Source: WTFY01 sp965205685 (lineage in GTDB: Bacteria > Pseudomonadota > Gammaproteobacteria > UBA4575). From it: a DNA stretch of 64,000 bases. The notes under the pieces were generated by a model that made no database searches, was not told the DNA's origin, and saw nothing but the letters and a program-made list of their open reading frames with translations. Position 1 is the stretch's first letter. Every line of letters begins with the position of its first letter. The position numbers and the translations under genes are program-made. The DNA is taken from positions 1,302,001 to 1,366,000 of the forward strand of contig OZ242174.1 in the NCBI GenBank assembly GCA_965205685.1. The letters run 5' to 3'. Positions 37,057 through 46,132 of this stretch are shown here, in pieces.

Positions 37057-38250
37057 TTACACACTCGCTCTGTGAGCATCCTGCACAAACCCATGCAATA
37101 TCTTTTGCATGCGAGTCCTGATCATCGCATGTACCTGTCCCGTGTTCTTGCCGCCCGCGAATACGCTGCATACGGGCTCGTGTTCCTGAATAACTTCACC
37201 AGGATGCGGCCGGTCCGCTGTCCACAAGGGCCAGTCAAAGCAGGTCGGCACCCGTACAGGTTCCGGGGCGTAGACATGCGCATGCGCACGAACCGGACGT
37301 TCACCGGACATCCGGGCGAGTTTAGCATGTATACAGGCATCCATATGTGCCCGGATCAGGTGTCCTTGCCGGGTCTCGTACAGCTCATGGGTAGCCGGGA
37401 TTCGCGGGTTGATCTCAAGTACATACACGCACTCATCCGAGAGGATGAAATCAATGCTGTTCAGGCCCACCAGATTGAATTCCCGGGTCAGTAGCAACGC
37501 ATAGTGAAGTGCCGTGCCTTGCTGTTCTTGGGTGAGCTCAGCCCGATTTACGGCGCCTTCGTATACATAAGGCCTGTCTGGTCCGTATGCCCTGTGCCAC
37601 AGTGCATTGAACCCAAGCACTTCAATGTTCGCGCCATCGGCCAGAAAGGTCAGGGAAAAATTCAGGCCCTCTGTTTTTCTTTGCAGGTAAACCGACGGAT
37701 CATGGCCAGGTTCCCCCGTGCAGGGCGCTATGCCCCTGCCCCCTGTACTCTTTGAATTTTTTCGAAGCCACAAATGACAATCCTTGCGAACCTGCGAGAA
37801 ACACACTTCCGGATAGCGAATCGAATTCTCGTCCAGTGCCGGGAAAAAAATTTTCGGGTCCTTGCACCTGCGAAGCACTGCACTGGTATTGCCGATGACC
37901 TTGCAGGCACCGAGGTCTTCCAGCAAACCGGGGGCAGACTCCAGAGCTGCATCATAGAGCAGGCCTTCCGGGCAATACTCCTCCAGCAGCTGCCGTATCG
38001 CCCCAGCGGCTTCCTTTTCATTGAGCCCCGATGCAGTGCGTGAGACTTTCCGGCTGACAACCGATGCCTCACAGGTATCCACATCAGCAAAGCCATCAAC
38101 GACTGCGACCGGGTGTCCACTCGCGTTCAGAGCTTCCGCAATCGCCCGCCCCGATGTGGCTACCACCAGATAAATGCGCCTATCCTCGCTTGATCTCCCT
38201 GGCGATTTCGAACGCGTGCTCAAAGTGCAGGTATACCGGTTTATCTGCAT
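37057..38250 (-). CDS. ATP-grasp protein of the H4MPT island (start uncertain)
   Basis: ATP-grasp ligase of unknown substrate, common next to mch/mtdB in methylotrophs. Visible parts: VVATSGRAIAEALNASG, WLRKNSKSTGGRGIAP (ATP-binding) and VYVLEINPRIPATHELYE (metal-binding). The only ATG with a Shine-Dalgarno (AGGA 8 bp upstream) is at 38250, giving 397 residues but a 71-bp overlap with mtdB. Homologues start just before IYLVVATSG; that would fit an ATT at 38175 (6 bp after the mtdB stop, GAGGATAGG upstream) or GTG at 38166. Confidence 0.78.
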   Translation of the reverse strand: MQINRYTCTLSTRSKSPGRSSEDRRIYLVVATSGRAIAEALNASGHPVAVVDGFADVDTCEASVVSRKVSRTASGLNEKEAAGAIRQLLEEYCPEGLLYDAALESAPGLLEDLGACKVIGNTSAVLRRCKDPKIFFPALDENSIRYPEVCFSQVRKDCHLWLRKNSKSTGGRGIAPCTGEPGHDPSVYLQRKTEGLNFSLTFLADGANIEVLGFNALWHRAYGPDRPYVYEGAVNRAELTQEQQGTALHYALLLTREFNLVGLNSIDFILSDECVYVLEINPRIPATHELYETRQGHLIRAHMDACIHAKLARMSGERPVRAHAHVYAPEPVRVPTCFDWPLWTADRPHPGEVIQEHEPVCSVFAGGKNTGQVHAMIRTRMQKILHGFVQDAHRASV

Positions 38251-39082
38251 CGCGCATTTCCTGCAGGAGCTTGTGCTGGGTCTGATATTTCACATTACCT
38301 ATCACCAGCGCGCCGATTCCGACCGCACCACTATCCGAGCCTTCAACTGCCTTGCAATCATCCATTACATCGAGCCCGGCTATGCCCGAAGGCGGCACCG
38401 CGTTCACATCGGCAACAACCTTTAAAGCCGATGCACTTTTTATATGCTCCTCAGAGATTACCTGCACCCCTGCTGCAACTGCCGCCAGAACCACATCGGC
38501 ATTTTTCACGACCTCACCGATCATGTCGTTGGCCTCCCCCCGGATATCCGTGGCACCATCGCCATACTCGCGGTTGCACAGTTCTGCCACCATCTCTGAC
38601 TTTTCTTTTTGGCGTCCCATGATCAGCACACTAGCCCCCGCCTTGGCAGCCAGAAGAGCAGCCGCAGAGCCAACCGGCCCAGTGCCTCCCATAATCACAA
38701 CATGCTTGCTTTCGAGATCGGTATCAAAGTTTTCTTTCAGCCCCTGCTCTACACAGGCCATCATGCCTGCAGCAGTCGTGAATGCACCGCTTGGGTCGGC
38801 AAAACAGGAGGTCTCGAAGGGAGGCACCATCGACACCTGGCAAGTTTTCAGCATGTCCATCACAAGATGCATGTCGCGCCCACCTAGGAATACCCCCGTG
38901 CGCTTGGCACCCGCCGGACCGCGGGAGAATATGGCATCCTGGATCAGGGCTTGCACCTCCTCCGTCTCGACGTCGGTATAACCTACCGCGTGATCCCAGC
39001 CAGCATCCAGCGCCATGTTGACATCAAACGGACTCAGATTCTTGGCCGGTGTAATCATATGTAAAATATAAGGTCTTTCCAT
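38180..39082 (-). CDS. mtdB: NAD(P)-dependent methylene-H4MPT dehydrogenase
   Basis: Oxidises methylene-H4MPT to methenyl-H4MPT. 300 residues with an N-terminal MTD domain (ITPAKNLSPFDVNMALDAGWD) and the nucleotide-binding MGGTGPVGSAAALLA. It matches MtdB rather than the folate-specific MtdA by this N-terminus and its location next to mch. AGAGGG lies 6 bp before the ATG. Confidence 0.93.
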   Translation of the reverse strand: MERPYILHMITPAKNLSPFDVNMALDAGWDHAVGYTDVETEEVQALIQDAIFSRGPAGAKRTGVFLGGRDMHLVMDMLKTCQVSMVPPFETSCFADPSGAFTTAAGMMACVEQGLKENFDTDLESKHVVIMGGTGPVGSAAALLAAKAGASVLIMGRQKEKSEMVAELCNREYGDGATDIRGEANDMIGEVVKNADVVLAAVAAGVQVISEEHIKSASALKVVADVNAVPPSGIAGLDVMDDCKAVEGSDSGAVGIGALVIGNVKYQTQHKLLQEMRDADKPVYLHFEHAFEIAREIKRG

Positions 39083-39164
39083 TTTTCCCTCTTGAGATCG
39101 AGATGTTTAGATAATCGAATCAACGCCGGGCAACCTGCCTCAGCGCAATTCTGTGAGTTGAAAT

Positions 39165-40163
39165 TCAGGACTCAACCGCTTTGGACACGGGTATCCTTTC
39201 TTGCTGCAGGATTACCGCCCCAGTGTTTTTCCCCGACACAATCTTGAATTGCAGGCCTTTGTTTGCTGCGAATCTTGTTCGCAGGTCGCGTAGCAGCGCG
39301 TGTCCCTGTATTTCACTGTCCACGAAGGCAAATCCCATCGGCCCCCACGAACTCTGCCCGACCCCTTCGATGCCTAAGGATTCTGCGTGTTCAATTGCCT
39401 CACCGACAGCCCGGCTAGTATAACGCCCTCCCTGAGCTGACGCGAAGTGATCGCCGATACGGCGCTGCAACCTGCTGATACCTTTACTGAAGGCCTCCAA
39501 GTCTCGTTCAGAAACCGCCGGCAGAATCTGCATCAACACCAAATGGCATAAATAGGCAGCAGTTTCCGGTGAAAAGCTCGGCAACGATGCAAACGACGTC
39601 CTTTCATCGTTTCCATGCAACCCCCTCAGCGTTGAGTCAATGAACAGTACTACGCGCCAAGCCGGCGGGAACCTCAGACGTGAAACAATGGGAGGAACCG
39701 AATCCGGGACACCCTTGCCTGCATCCAGCAAAAACCCTCCCTGCTGGAATGCGCCGATTCCGACACCAGACCTTGCCCCACGGCCCAGCGTTTCAGCGAT
39801 GTCCTGGGGAGTACACTCGAGCGAGCAGAGTCTGGAAATTGCCGTACCCACAGCCAGTGACAGCTGGGTCCCCGAGCCCAGTCCTGAATGCGCAGGAATC
39901 TGGTCAAGCACTTCGATCTGACAGCCTCCTGCCAGCCGCTTGGCAGCAAGAAATTTTTCTGCAATGCCTTGTACACGACCCGTTGGGTCACCCAGTACCT
40001 CAACGCAATTGTTGTGCCGGGCGACGATCCGTGTGGCTATGCCATCCAGAGTCAGGCCAAGGCTTCCAAACTGCCTGCCCAGACTGCCTTCGAGGTCAAG
40101 AAATCCAAGGTGCAAGCGAGCCGGGGCTTCCACATAGACGGGCAAACTGTCCATACTTGACAT
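39165..40163 (-). CDS. Beta-ribofuranosylaminobenzene 5'-phosphate synthase
   Basis: First committed step of H4MPT synthesis: joins p-aminobenzoate (or a related benzoate) and PRPP with loss of CO2 (MptG). 332 residues from the ATG at 40163 (GAGGGA 10 bp upstream). GHMP-like fold with EAPARLHLGFLDL near the N-terminus and AHSGLGSGTQLSLAVG, the glycine-rich loop. An extension to 40238 is not homologous. pabB in the same island can supply pABA. Confidence 0.92.
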   Translation of the reverse strand: MSSMDSLPVYVEAPARLHLGFLDLEGSLGRQFGSLGLTLDGIATRIVARHNNCVEVLGDPTGRVQGIAEKFLAAKRLAGGCQIEVLDQIPAHSGLGSGTQLSLAVGTAISRLCSLECTPQDIAETLGRGARSGVGIGAFQQGGFLLDAGKGVPDSVPPIVSRLRFPPAWRVVLFIDSTLRGLHGNDERTSFASLPSFSPETAAYLCHLVLMQILPAVSERDLEAFSKGISRLQRRIGDHFASAQGGRYTSRAVGEAIEHAESLGIEGVGQSSWGPMGFAFVDSEIQGHALLRDLRTRFAANKGLQFKIVSGKNTGAVILQQERIPVSKAVES

Positions 40164-40250
40164 TCTATTAGATTCCCTCAGCCCGAGTCTGGAATTTTTG
40201 CGCCCGGATGCGGGGGAGGATTTTCTGCACGAGGGCACCTCCTGGGGGAA

Positions 40251-40490
40251 TCACAGCCACTTCAGCAGATAGTAAATCAGCTGCCCTTCCGATGATTTTG
40301 AAGGTCCGACAACCTTTGCAGCAAATTTTTTGTTACCCGGGTCTGCTGCAGCCTGCGCCTGTTCGGCATCGCTTTTGATTTCCACGCAATTAGCAGCAAA
40401 TCTTTTGCGGCTGCGCTTTGGCACATACACGACGGCGTACTGAATTTTGGATACGCCCCCTTCAGGGTCGGGTGGTACCAGACCTCTCAA
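40251..40490 (-). CDS. Small conserved-looking protein of unknown function
   Basis: 79 residues from a TTG at 40490 with AAGGTG about 5 bp upstream. The C-terminal part has a compact, gene-like pattern (KKFAAKVVGPSKSSEGQLIYYLL) and basic N-terminal half (YVPKRSRKRFAANCVEI). An alternative ATT at 40445 has a strong AAGGGGG 10 bp upstream and would start at the well-ordered IQYAVVYV segment. It sits collinear between cysS and RFAP synthase. I do not recognise the family. Confidence 0.55.
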   Translation of the reverse strand: MRGLVPPDPEGGVSKIQYAVVYVPKRSRKRFAANCVEIKSDAEQAQAAADPGNKKFAAKVVGPSKSSEGQLIYYLLKWL

Positions 40491-40562
40491 GGTGTCACCT
40501 TAACAGGCCACTGTCCCAAGTCTGGCAAGGCTTGTGCGCATCGTGATATCTCTCGCAACGAA

Positions 40563-41939
40563 TTAAACCTTCCTCCAGCTTGATGTCCCGTCCGGCCGAT
40601 CCTGAATCTGCACACCCATTGTGGTGAGCTGTTCCCGAATCTCATCAGCACGCTTGAAATCCCTCTCTTTTTTCGCGCTTGCCCTGAGTTCCACCAGCCT
40701 GAGGATTTCCGCTTCGTCGATTTCCGACGTCCCTCGAAACCACACTGCAGGATCCTGTTGCAGGACCCCCAGCATTCTGCCCGCTGCCAATAACTGTCTT
40801 TTGAGCGTCTCCCTTGCATTTTGCCCCGAGGCCGTCTTCGCCTGTTTTGCCAATCTGTGCAACTCGGCAATTGCTGCCGGGGTATTCAGGTCATCCTTCA
40901 GGGCACCCAAAAATTCATCTGGGACATCGGCCGCAGACACGCTGACTTCAATATCCTGGAGATTTTGCAAAACCTCGTATAGCCGGTCCAGATTCCTGCA
41001 CGACTGCTTGAGTGCTTCGTCCGTCCAGTCCAGCGGACTCCGGTAGTGCGTGGCAAGGAGCGTAAAGCGAATGGCTTCGCCGGGTGCCTGTCCAAGCAGG
41101 TCTTGCACCAGCAGAACATTGCCCAGGGACTTGGACATTTTCTCATGATCGACATTGACGAAGCCATTATGCATCCAGTATCGGCTGAAAAGCTGCCCGT
41201 CATGCACGCAGGTGCTCTGCGCCCTCTCGTTCTCATGGTGCGGAAAGACCAGGTCCTGTCCACCCCCGTGTATGTCAATGGTCTTGCCCAGATGCTGTTC
41301 GATCATCGTCGAACACTCGATGTGCCAGCCCGGCCGTCCCGCCCCCCATGGACTGTCCCATGCAGGCTGGCTTTCATCGGAAGGTTTCCACAGGACAAAG
41401 TCCGTGTCATCGCGCTTGTAGGGAGCCACATCCACGCGCGCACCGGCAATCAGTTCTCTGAGGTTGCGCCCGGACAGCTCTCCGTACCCCGAGTAGGAAG
41501 GCACATGAAAAAGCACGTGGCCTTCGGCTTCATAGGCGTGACCGGCTGCAACCAGGCGCGCGATCATGTCAATGATTGCCTCCATGTGATCGGTAACCTT
41601 GGGCTCAATGACGGGTGCCAGGACTCCGAGGTCTGCCATGTTCTGGTGGTAGGCTCGGGTATAGCGCGCGCTGATCTCCGTAATGTGCACCTTTTCCTTC
41701 AGGGCCGCTGCATTGATCTTGTCATCGACATCCGTGATGTTGCGCACATAGAGGACCTTTTCATACTCCTGCATAAGCAGGCGGTAAAGCACGTCGAATA
41801 CCACGGCAGGACGCGCATTCCCGATGTGGGGAAAGCTGTACACGGTCGGGCCGCATACGTACAGGCTGATGCACTTAGGATCTGCCGGAACAAATTCCTC
41901 TTTTTTGCGCGTGGCCGTATTGTAGATATGCAGAGTCAT
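40563..41939 (-). CDS. cysS: Cysteinyl-tRNA synthetase
   Basis: Charges tRNA-Cys; class I enzyme of 458 residues with zinc Cys CGPTVYSFPHIGNARP (HIGH-like HIGN), HGGGQDLVFPHHENERAQS and KMSKSLGN. An essential housekeeping gene placed in the middle of the collinear C1 genes, which is unusual and may just reflect insertion of the C1 cluster around it. Confidence 0.97.
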   Translation of the reverse strand: MTLHIYNTATRKKEEFVPADPKCISLYVCGPTVYSFPHIGNARPAVVFDVLYRLLMQEYEKVLYVRNITDVDDKINAAALKEKVHITEISARYTRAYHQNMADLGVLAPVIEPKVTDHMEAIIDMIARLVAAGHAYEAEGHVLFHVPSYSGYGELSGRNLRELIAGARVDVAPYKRDDTDFVLWKPSDESQPAWDSPWGAGRPGWHIECSTMIEQHLGKTIDIHGGGQDLVFPHHENERAQSTCVHDGQLFSRYWMHNGFVNVDHEKMSKSLGNVLLVQDLLGQAPGEAIRFTLLATHYRSPLDWTDEALKQSCRNLDRLYEVLQNLQDIEVSVSAADVPDEFLGALKDDLNTPAAIAELHRLAKQAKTASGQNARETLKRQLLAAGRMLGVLQQDPAVWFRGTSEIDEAEILRLVELRASAKKERDFKRADEIREQLTTMGVQIQDRPDGTSSWRKV

Positions 41940-41987
41940 AACGGTTTTGGGAAAGCCTGCTTCGCACCGGCAGTCAGTTGTGGATCC

Positions 41988-42374
41988 TCAGTCCGGTCCT
42001 CCCTGCCACATCATCTGGTAGCCAATTTCGTAGGTTTCCGTGGCAAATCCGCCCAGGGCCTCAAATTTCTCCCTGAAAACATCATCTGCATGCGATTCTT
42101 CATGCTGCTCAAAGGACTCCCAGTAGGTGACTATTGCAACATGCTCACTGGTCTGCTCCTTTGAGGCTATGGAGCCTTCATCCGATACGAATCCGGCAAA
42201 CTTGAATACCTGCCCGCCGAGAAACCCACCTTCGTCATCACCGTAGGTATTTTTGACGGTATTGCACATCTCTCCCACTGCAAGCTCGATATCTTCCTCG
42301 GATACTCCTTTTTTCAACTTGACAACGTTGTACATCATCACGCAGCCGTACGGCACACTAAGCGCGTCAAACAT
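41988..42374 (-). CDS. Small Dabb/ABM-like protein of unknown function
   Basis: 128 residues from the ATG at 42374, with AGGAG 5 bp upstream. A ferredoxin-like alpha/beta pattern is suggested by VMMYNVVKLKKGVSEEDIE, GGQVFKFAGFVS and EHVAIVTYWESFEQHEESH, as in small monooxygenase-like or stress-response barrels. The HEESHAD and WQGGPD parts are distinctive. It is collinear with the ferredoxin reductase and cysS. The reaction is unknown. Confidence 0.7.
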   Translation of the reverse strand: MFDALSVPYGCVMMYNVVKLKKGVSEEDIELAVGEMCNTVKNTYGDDEGGFLGGQVFKFAGFVSDEGSIASKEQTSEHVAIVTYWESFEQHEESHADDVFREKFEALGGFATETYEIGYQMMWQGGPD

Positions 42375-42519
42375 TGCAACTCCTCGGACTCACACAAGCC
42401 CCTCTTTACACATCAAATACATACTATTCGATTTCACAAACATACGGAAACGGGTGCAAGGACACCCTGCTGACCCTGTGTCAGCTCGCGAACAGGCAAG
42501 TGAAGGTGATCAGGCGCAG

Positions 42520-43899
42520 TCAGCTTTCAGCGACTGCCAGCATCTCGCTTTGCCGGGTGAACTTCTCGCGTGGCTTGCTCTTGGGTTCTCCTGCTGCCAC
42601 TTCTGCAGCATCGATCTTTTCCCACTGGACAAAATTGATGTGGCGCACACCATTGTTGTCCAAGATTTTGTATAGGCCTTCGCGACCGGGCTTGTCCGTG
42701 TTGAGTTGACCAATGTCCTCCAGCAACGCCTCTACAGATTCGACTGCACAGGCACGGTTGGTGCCAATGATCCCCGAAGGCCCGCGCTTGATCCATCCTG
42801 CCGTGTACAGGCCTGGCACAACGGGACCATCCTGTTCCGCGGTAATGCGGCCGGCTTCGTTGGGAATGGTACCCCAGCGCTCATAAAACGGAACACCCGG
42901 GACAGGCACTCCGTTGTACCCGATGCTGCGAAACAAAATCCCGCACTCAATCTCCATCGTCTGTCCGGTGCCACGGGCGGACTGCCTGAAAGGCTCTCCT
43001 GTCAGCGCATTGGTCTCAAAGACGACCTTCTGTAGCCGACCCTCGCCCTCGAGCCGTTGCGGGCTCTTCAAGAATGTCGCGATGCAGATTCGCTGTTTCC
43101 CGGTGTCCTCAGAGTCTGCAAACCGGTGAAATATCTCAACATTCTTTTTGTTCCCCCGGCCCTCCTTGGAATCGATTTCCTCCTGGCTTGCCGGGTTCAA
43201 CTCGAGCTCCTCCGGCGCAATGTAGGGGCGGCAATTTTCAATCTCCAAGAATTCCTTGAGTTCCTTGGAAGCAAACTTCGCCTGTGCAGGCCCGCGCCGG
43301 CCCACCACATAAATCGTACGGACCCTGCTCTCTGCAAGTACATCCAGGGCATGCTGTGCAATATCCGTATGCTTCAGTTCATCTACCGATTTGGCCAGTA
43401 TCCTGGCTACATCGGCTGCCACATTCCCCTGCCCTATGACAACGGCTGTCTCATGGGACAAATCAAAGGTTCGGTCCCGGTAATCGGGGTGTCCGTTGTA
43501 CCAGCCAACAAATTCTGTGGCCGTATGGCTTCCTGGCAGATCCTCTCCGGGGACCCCCAGCCTGCGATCCGTTTCCGCACCACAGGTATACATCACCGCA
43601 TGATGCGTTTGCTGCAGGTCCTCCGCCTTGATATCAACCCCGACTGTGACATTGCCAACAAAGTTGAACTCGGGGTTCTTGGCTACTTTTTTGTAAACCT
43701 CGATGGCTTGCTTGAGCTTGGGGTGATCCGGTGCAACACCGTTGCGTACCAGGCCGTATGGGGCAGGAAGTCTTTCAATCAGATCGATCTCTACATTCAG
43801 GCCGGACTTGATCAGTGCTTCGGTTGCGTAAAATCCGCTGGGACCGCTTCCTACAATTGCCACACGAAGTGGGCTTGATTCATTGCCTAGACTGCTCAT
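42520..43899 (-). CDS. Ferredoxin-NADP+ reductase (adrenodoxin reductase/FprA type)
   Basis: FAD flavoprotein that exchanges electrons between ferredoxin and NADP(H). 459 residues with FAD motif VGSGPSGFYATEAL near the N-terminus, GLVRNGVAPDHPKLK, NADP motif IGQGNVAADVARIL and the C-terminal TAGWIKRGPSGIIGTNR that marks this group. It lies 96 bp after a 7Fe ferredoxin gene in the fhc operon, so they are probable partners. Confidence 0.92.
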   Translation of the reverse strand: MSSLGNESSPLRVAIVGSGPSGFYATEALIKSGLNVEIDLIERLPAPYGLVRNGVAPDHPKLKQAIEVYKKVAKNPEFNFVGNVTVGVDIKAEDLQQTHHAVMYTCGAETDRRLGVPGEDLPGSHTATEFVGWYNGHPDYRDRTFDLSHETAVVIGQGNVAADVARILAKSVDELKHTDIAQHALDVLAESRVRTIYVVGRRGPAQAKFASKELKEFLEIENCRPYIAPEELELNPASQEEIDSKEGRGNKKNVEIFHRFADSEDTGKQRICIATFLKSPQRLEGEGRLQKVVFETNALTGEPFRQSARGTGQTMEIECGILFRSIGYNGVPVPGVPFYERWGTIPNEAGRITAEQDGPVVPGLYTAGWIKRGPSGIIGTNRACAVESVEALLEDIGQLNTDKPGREGLYKILDNNGVRHINFVQWEKIDAAEVAAGEPKSKPREKFTRQSEMLAVAES

Positions 43900-43995
43900 G
43901 AGATTCGCCCGAACGGGGCATCAATATGGTTACAACCTTGTACACCAGGAAAGTACAGATCAGGATTGTCAAAATCATAGCTGACCGTACAGGCC

Positions 43996-44301
43996 CTAGA
44001 AACCTAGATCTGCCTTGCGCTCCTCGGCTTCAGGCAAGGGCTCCATCGGTTCTTCGATGAGTGGCAAATCCGGTGCTTTCTCGGCATTGATGTCGATCCA
44101 TTGCTCCTGCCCTTCAGGCAAGTCATCTTCCTCGAAGATTGCCTCCACAGGGCATTCCGGGATACAGGCACTGCAGTCGATGCAGACATCCGGATCGATA
44201 TAAAGCATCTCATCATCATAATGAAAGCAGGCTACCGGGCATACGGCTACACAGTCTGTAAACCGGCACCCTTTACAATTTTCTGTGACAACTGTAGTCA
44301 T
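43996..44301 (-). CDS. Seven-iron ferredoxin (FdI/FdxA type)
   Basis: 101-residue low-potential electron carrier. Cysteines match Azotobacter FdI one residue later: C9, C17 and C50 for the [3Fe-4S] cluster, C21, C40, C43 and C46 for the [4Fe-4S], with extra C12 and C25. An acidic C-terminal tail follows. It is encoded 75 bp after fhcC and before the ferredoxin-NADP reductase, which points to electron transfer from the C1 pathway. Confidence 0.93.
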   Translation of the reverse strand: MTTVVTENCKGCRFTDCVAVCPVACFHYDDEMLYIDPDVCIDCSACIPECPVEAIFEEDDLPEGQEQWIDINAEKAPDLPLIEEPMEPLPEAEERKADLGF

Positions 44302-44376
44302 GAAATTATCTCCTTCACTGCAAACTGTATCAGACTATACATATCGTAAGGCGTAACTGTTTTCAAAGACCAGCCC

Positions 44377-45198
44377 TCACGGACCTGAGAAAAGCAGGAT
44401 TTCTCCCCGATTCAGCTCCACTGCATCACCGCTATACCGTTCATACTTCCCGTTAATATGCTTGTCCGTGATTTTTTCTTCAAATCCATGTTCCTGCAAC
44501 CGGATCAGATAGAGACGCAGGAACAGGGGTTGATATCTACAGGAATACTCGAAACTAGGCAATATCTGGGATTCCTCAAAGCAGACGACCGTTCCGCGCA
44601 CCATGCCGGCACCCGTGCGCACACCCATTTTGCCCATCACGATAATAGTTCCTGCCCGCATGCTTACTGCAGTAAAATCTCCGGCATCCCCGCCGATCGC
44701 GATCAATCCGCGACGCATGCAGTTGCCAATCTCGTTTTTGGCACTGCCATGGATAAAGATTTCACCACCTGTGATGCCAGTTGACTGGCCCCTGAAGGCA
44801 CTTCCTACCATATGGCCGGCATCGCCCAGAACCGTGATTCGCCCTCCTGACATCTCCGGCCCGACCCAGTCCGTGGCATCACCCTTGACCAGGATTTCAC
44901 CGCCGGACATCCCGATTCCCACATGCATGCCTACATTCCCCTCAACAATTACACGGCCCTCGGACATGCAGGCGCCGATCATTTTCACCTTGGCAAGATC
45001 GCCTTCGATGTGAATGTCCGGTGTGCCCTTGCCGGTGACCTTGAAAAAATCACCCACTTTGGCCTTTACATTCCCATGCATCACCTGCAGGTGCTCGATC
45101 CCCAGCTCCGACAGCCCGGAAATCGAGGCAGGGCTCAGGGTCTCGGCTTCCAGGGGAACCTGTGGTTCCGTATGCAAATGTAATAACGTAGCACTCAT
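44377..45198 (-). CDS. fhcC: Formylmethanofuran dehydrogenase/formyltransferase-hydrolase subunit C
   Basis: 273 residues. The middle is a right-handed beta-helix of repeated G-x-M-x-G-x-I rungs (GIGMSGGEILVKGD, GPEMSGGRITVLGD and similar), as in FwdC/FmdC and glutamate synthase alpha C-domains. Structural scaffold of the complex; needed with FhcA, B and D. Confidence 0.94.
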   Translation of the reverse strand: MSATLLHLHTEPQVPLEAETLSPASISGLSELGIEHLQVMHGNVKAKVGDFFKVTGKGTPDIHIEGDLAKVKMIGACMSEGRVIVEGNVGMHVGIGMSGGEILVKGDATDWVGPEMSGGRITVLGDAGHMVGSAFRGQSTGITGGEIFIHGSAKNEIGNCMRRGLIAIGGDAGDFTAVSMRAGTIIVMGKMGVRTGAGMVRGTVVCFEESQILPSFEYSCRYQPLFLRLYLIRLQEHGFEEKITDKHINGKYERYSGDAVELNRGEILLFSGP

Positions 45199-45235
45199 GG
45201 ATAGTTACTTTAACCCTTTCTCATAACTAAATATT

Positions 45236-46132
45236 TTACTTAAGTAAATCGTGCAGATAAAACTTGTACTTTCCGAGTTCCCCCCCATAATTACCTGCAG
45301 TTATGATCAGGGTTCCTTTGGCCGCCGCTGCATGGATGCCCCGGCGCATGGCTTCCTTGACCACATACTCGTTCAGTCCATCCACCACGATTTCATACCC
45401 GGCCGCCACGTTCGCCGGAAGCGTTCCCTGACCTGAAATCGAGCGCAAGGTAGGACAGTACGGGTCATTGGTTGAGGCGATCATGGATTTGTAACGCGAA
45501 CCCACCTTGCTTCCAGATCCCACAACTCCCTGGGGAAATGGCAGAAATACCCCGGCCACCTCACGCATCGCGTTACTGGCCGCAGTCGCTGCTCGCAGCG
45601 CAATCCGCTGGCTTGTCCCGAGCAAAATGAGATTCCCGCCACCCACAGCAGGCCTGATTCCAAAGGATTCCTCGACAAGAAACTCGCCTTCCATGATCGG
45701 AATCCGCCACATGCGGCGCCCGTCAATGAGTTTGCTGATCTGGTATCCGTCTCCAAAAAAGCGCAGCTTTCCGCCTACTGAAACGGTCTTCTCGGATTCA
45801 AGACCGTTATATGCAGCCGTTGTGGGACAGGTCATGACACATTGACCGATCCGGTCAATCAACTGGCCTGCAATGGCCTTGCTGCTCATGGTAAACAGCA
45901 ACACGCTGACCCCTGGGCGCCGATCTGGAGTAGCCTCCGGGGGAACTTCACACTCGACGGCTGCTTCGAGCTTGCAGCGAATCACCGATGTGGCAAACCC
46001 CGTCATGGATGCAGCCGCAGCACGTGCCCACTGTTTGGTATCTGCAGTGATCACAACACGGGCACCCCACATCCCGAAAGCCTCTGCAAAGGTATCCGTG
46101 ATTTCTGTTTTCTTGATCCGCATGATTTTCAT
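45236..46132 (-). CDS. fhcD: Formylmethanofuran--H4MPT formyltransferase
   Basis: Transfers the formyl group between H4MPT and methanofuran (Ftr). 298 residues, matching Ftr throughout: EAFGMWGARVVITADTK, VGGGNLILLGTSQRIALRAA, and SMIASTNDPYCPTLR. The start overlaps the fhcA stop by 4 bp (ATGA), so the two are translationally coupled. Confidence 0.96.
   Translation of the reverse strand: MKIMRIKKTEITDTFAEAFGMWGARVVITADTKQWARAAAASMTGFATSVIRCKLEAAVECEVPPEATPDRRPGVSVLLFTMSSKAIAGQLIDRIGQCVMTCPTTAAYNGLESEKTVSVGGKLRFFGDGYQISKLIDGRRMWRIPIMEGEFLVEESFGIRPAVGGGNLILLGTSQRIALRAATAASNAMREVAGVFLPFPQGVVGSGSKVGSRYKSMIASTNDPYCPTLRSISGQGTLPANVAAGYEIVVDGLNEYVVKEAMRRGIHAAAAKGTLIITAGNYGGELGKYKFYLHDLLK

Noticed and set aside
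41046..42164. 372-codon plus-strand open frame
   Set aside because: Antisense to cysS with intact HIGN and KMSKS motifs; a coding shadow.
43057..43878. 273-codon plus-strand open frame
   Set aside because: Antisense to the ferredoxin-NADP reductase gene; no domain pattern.
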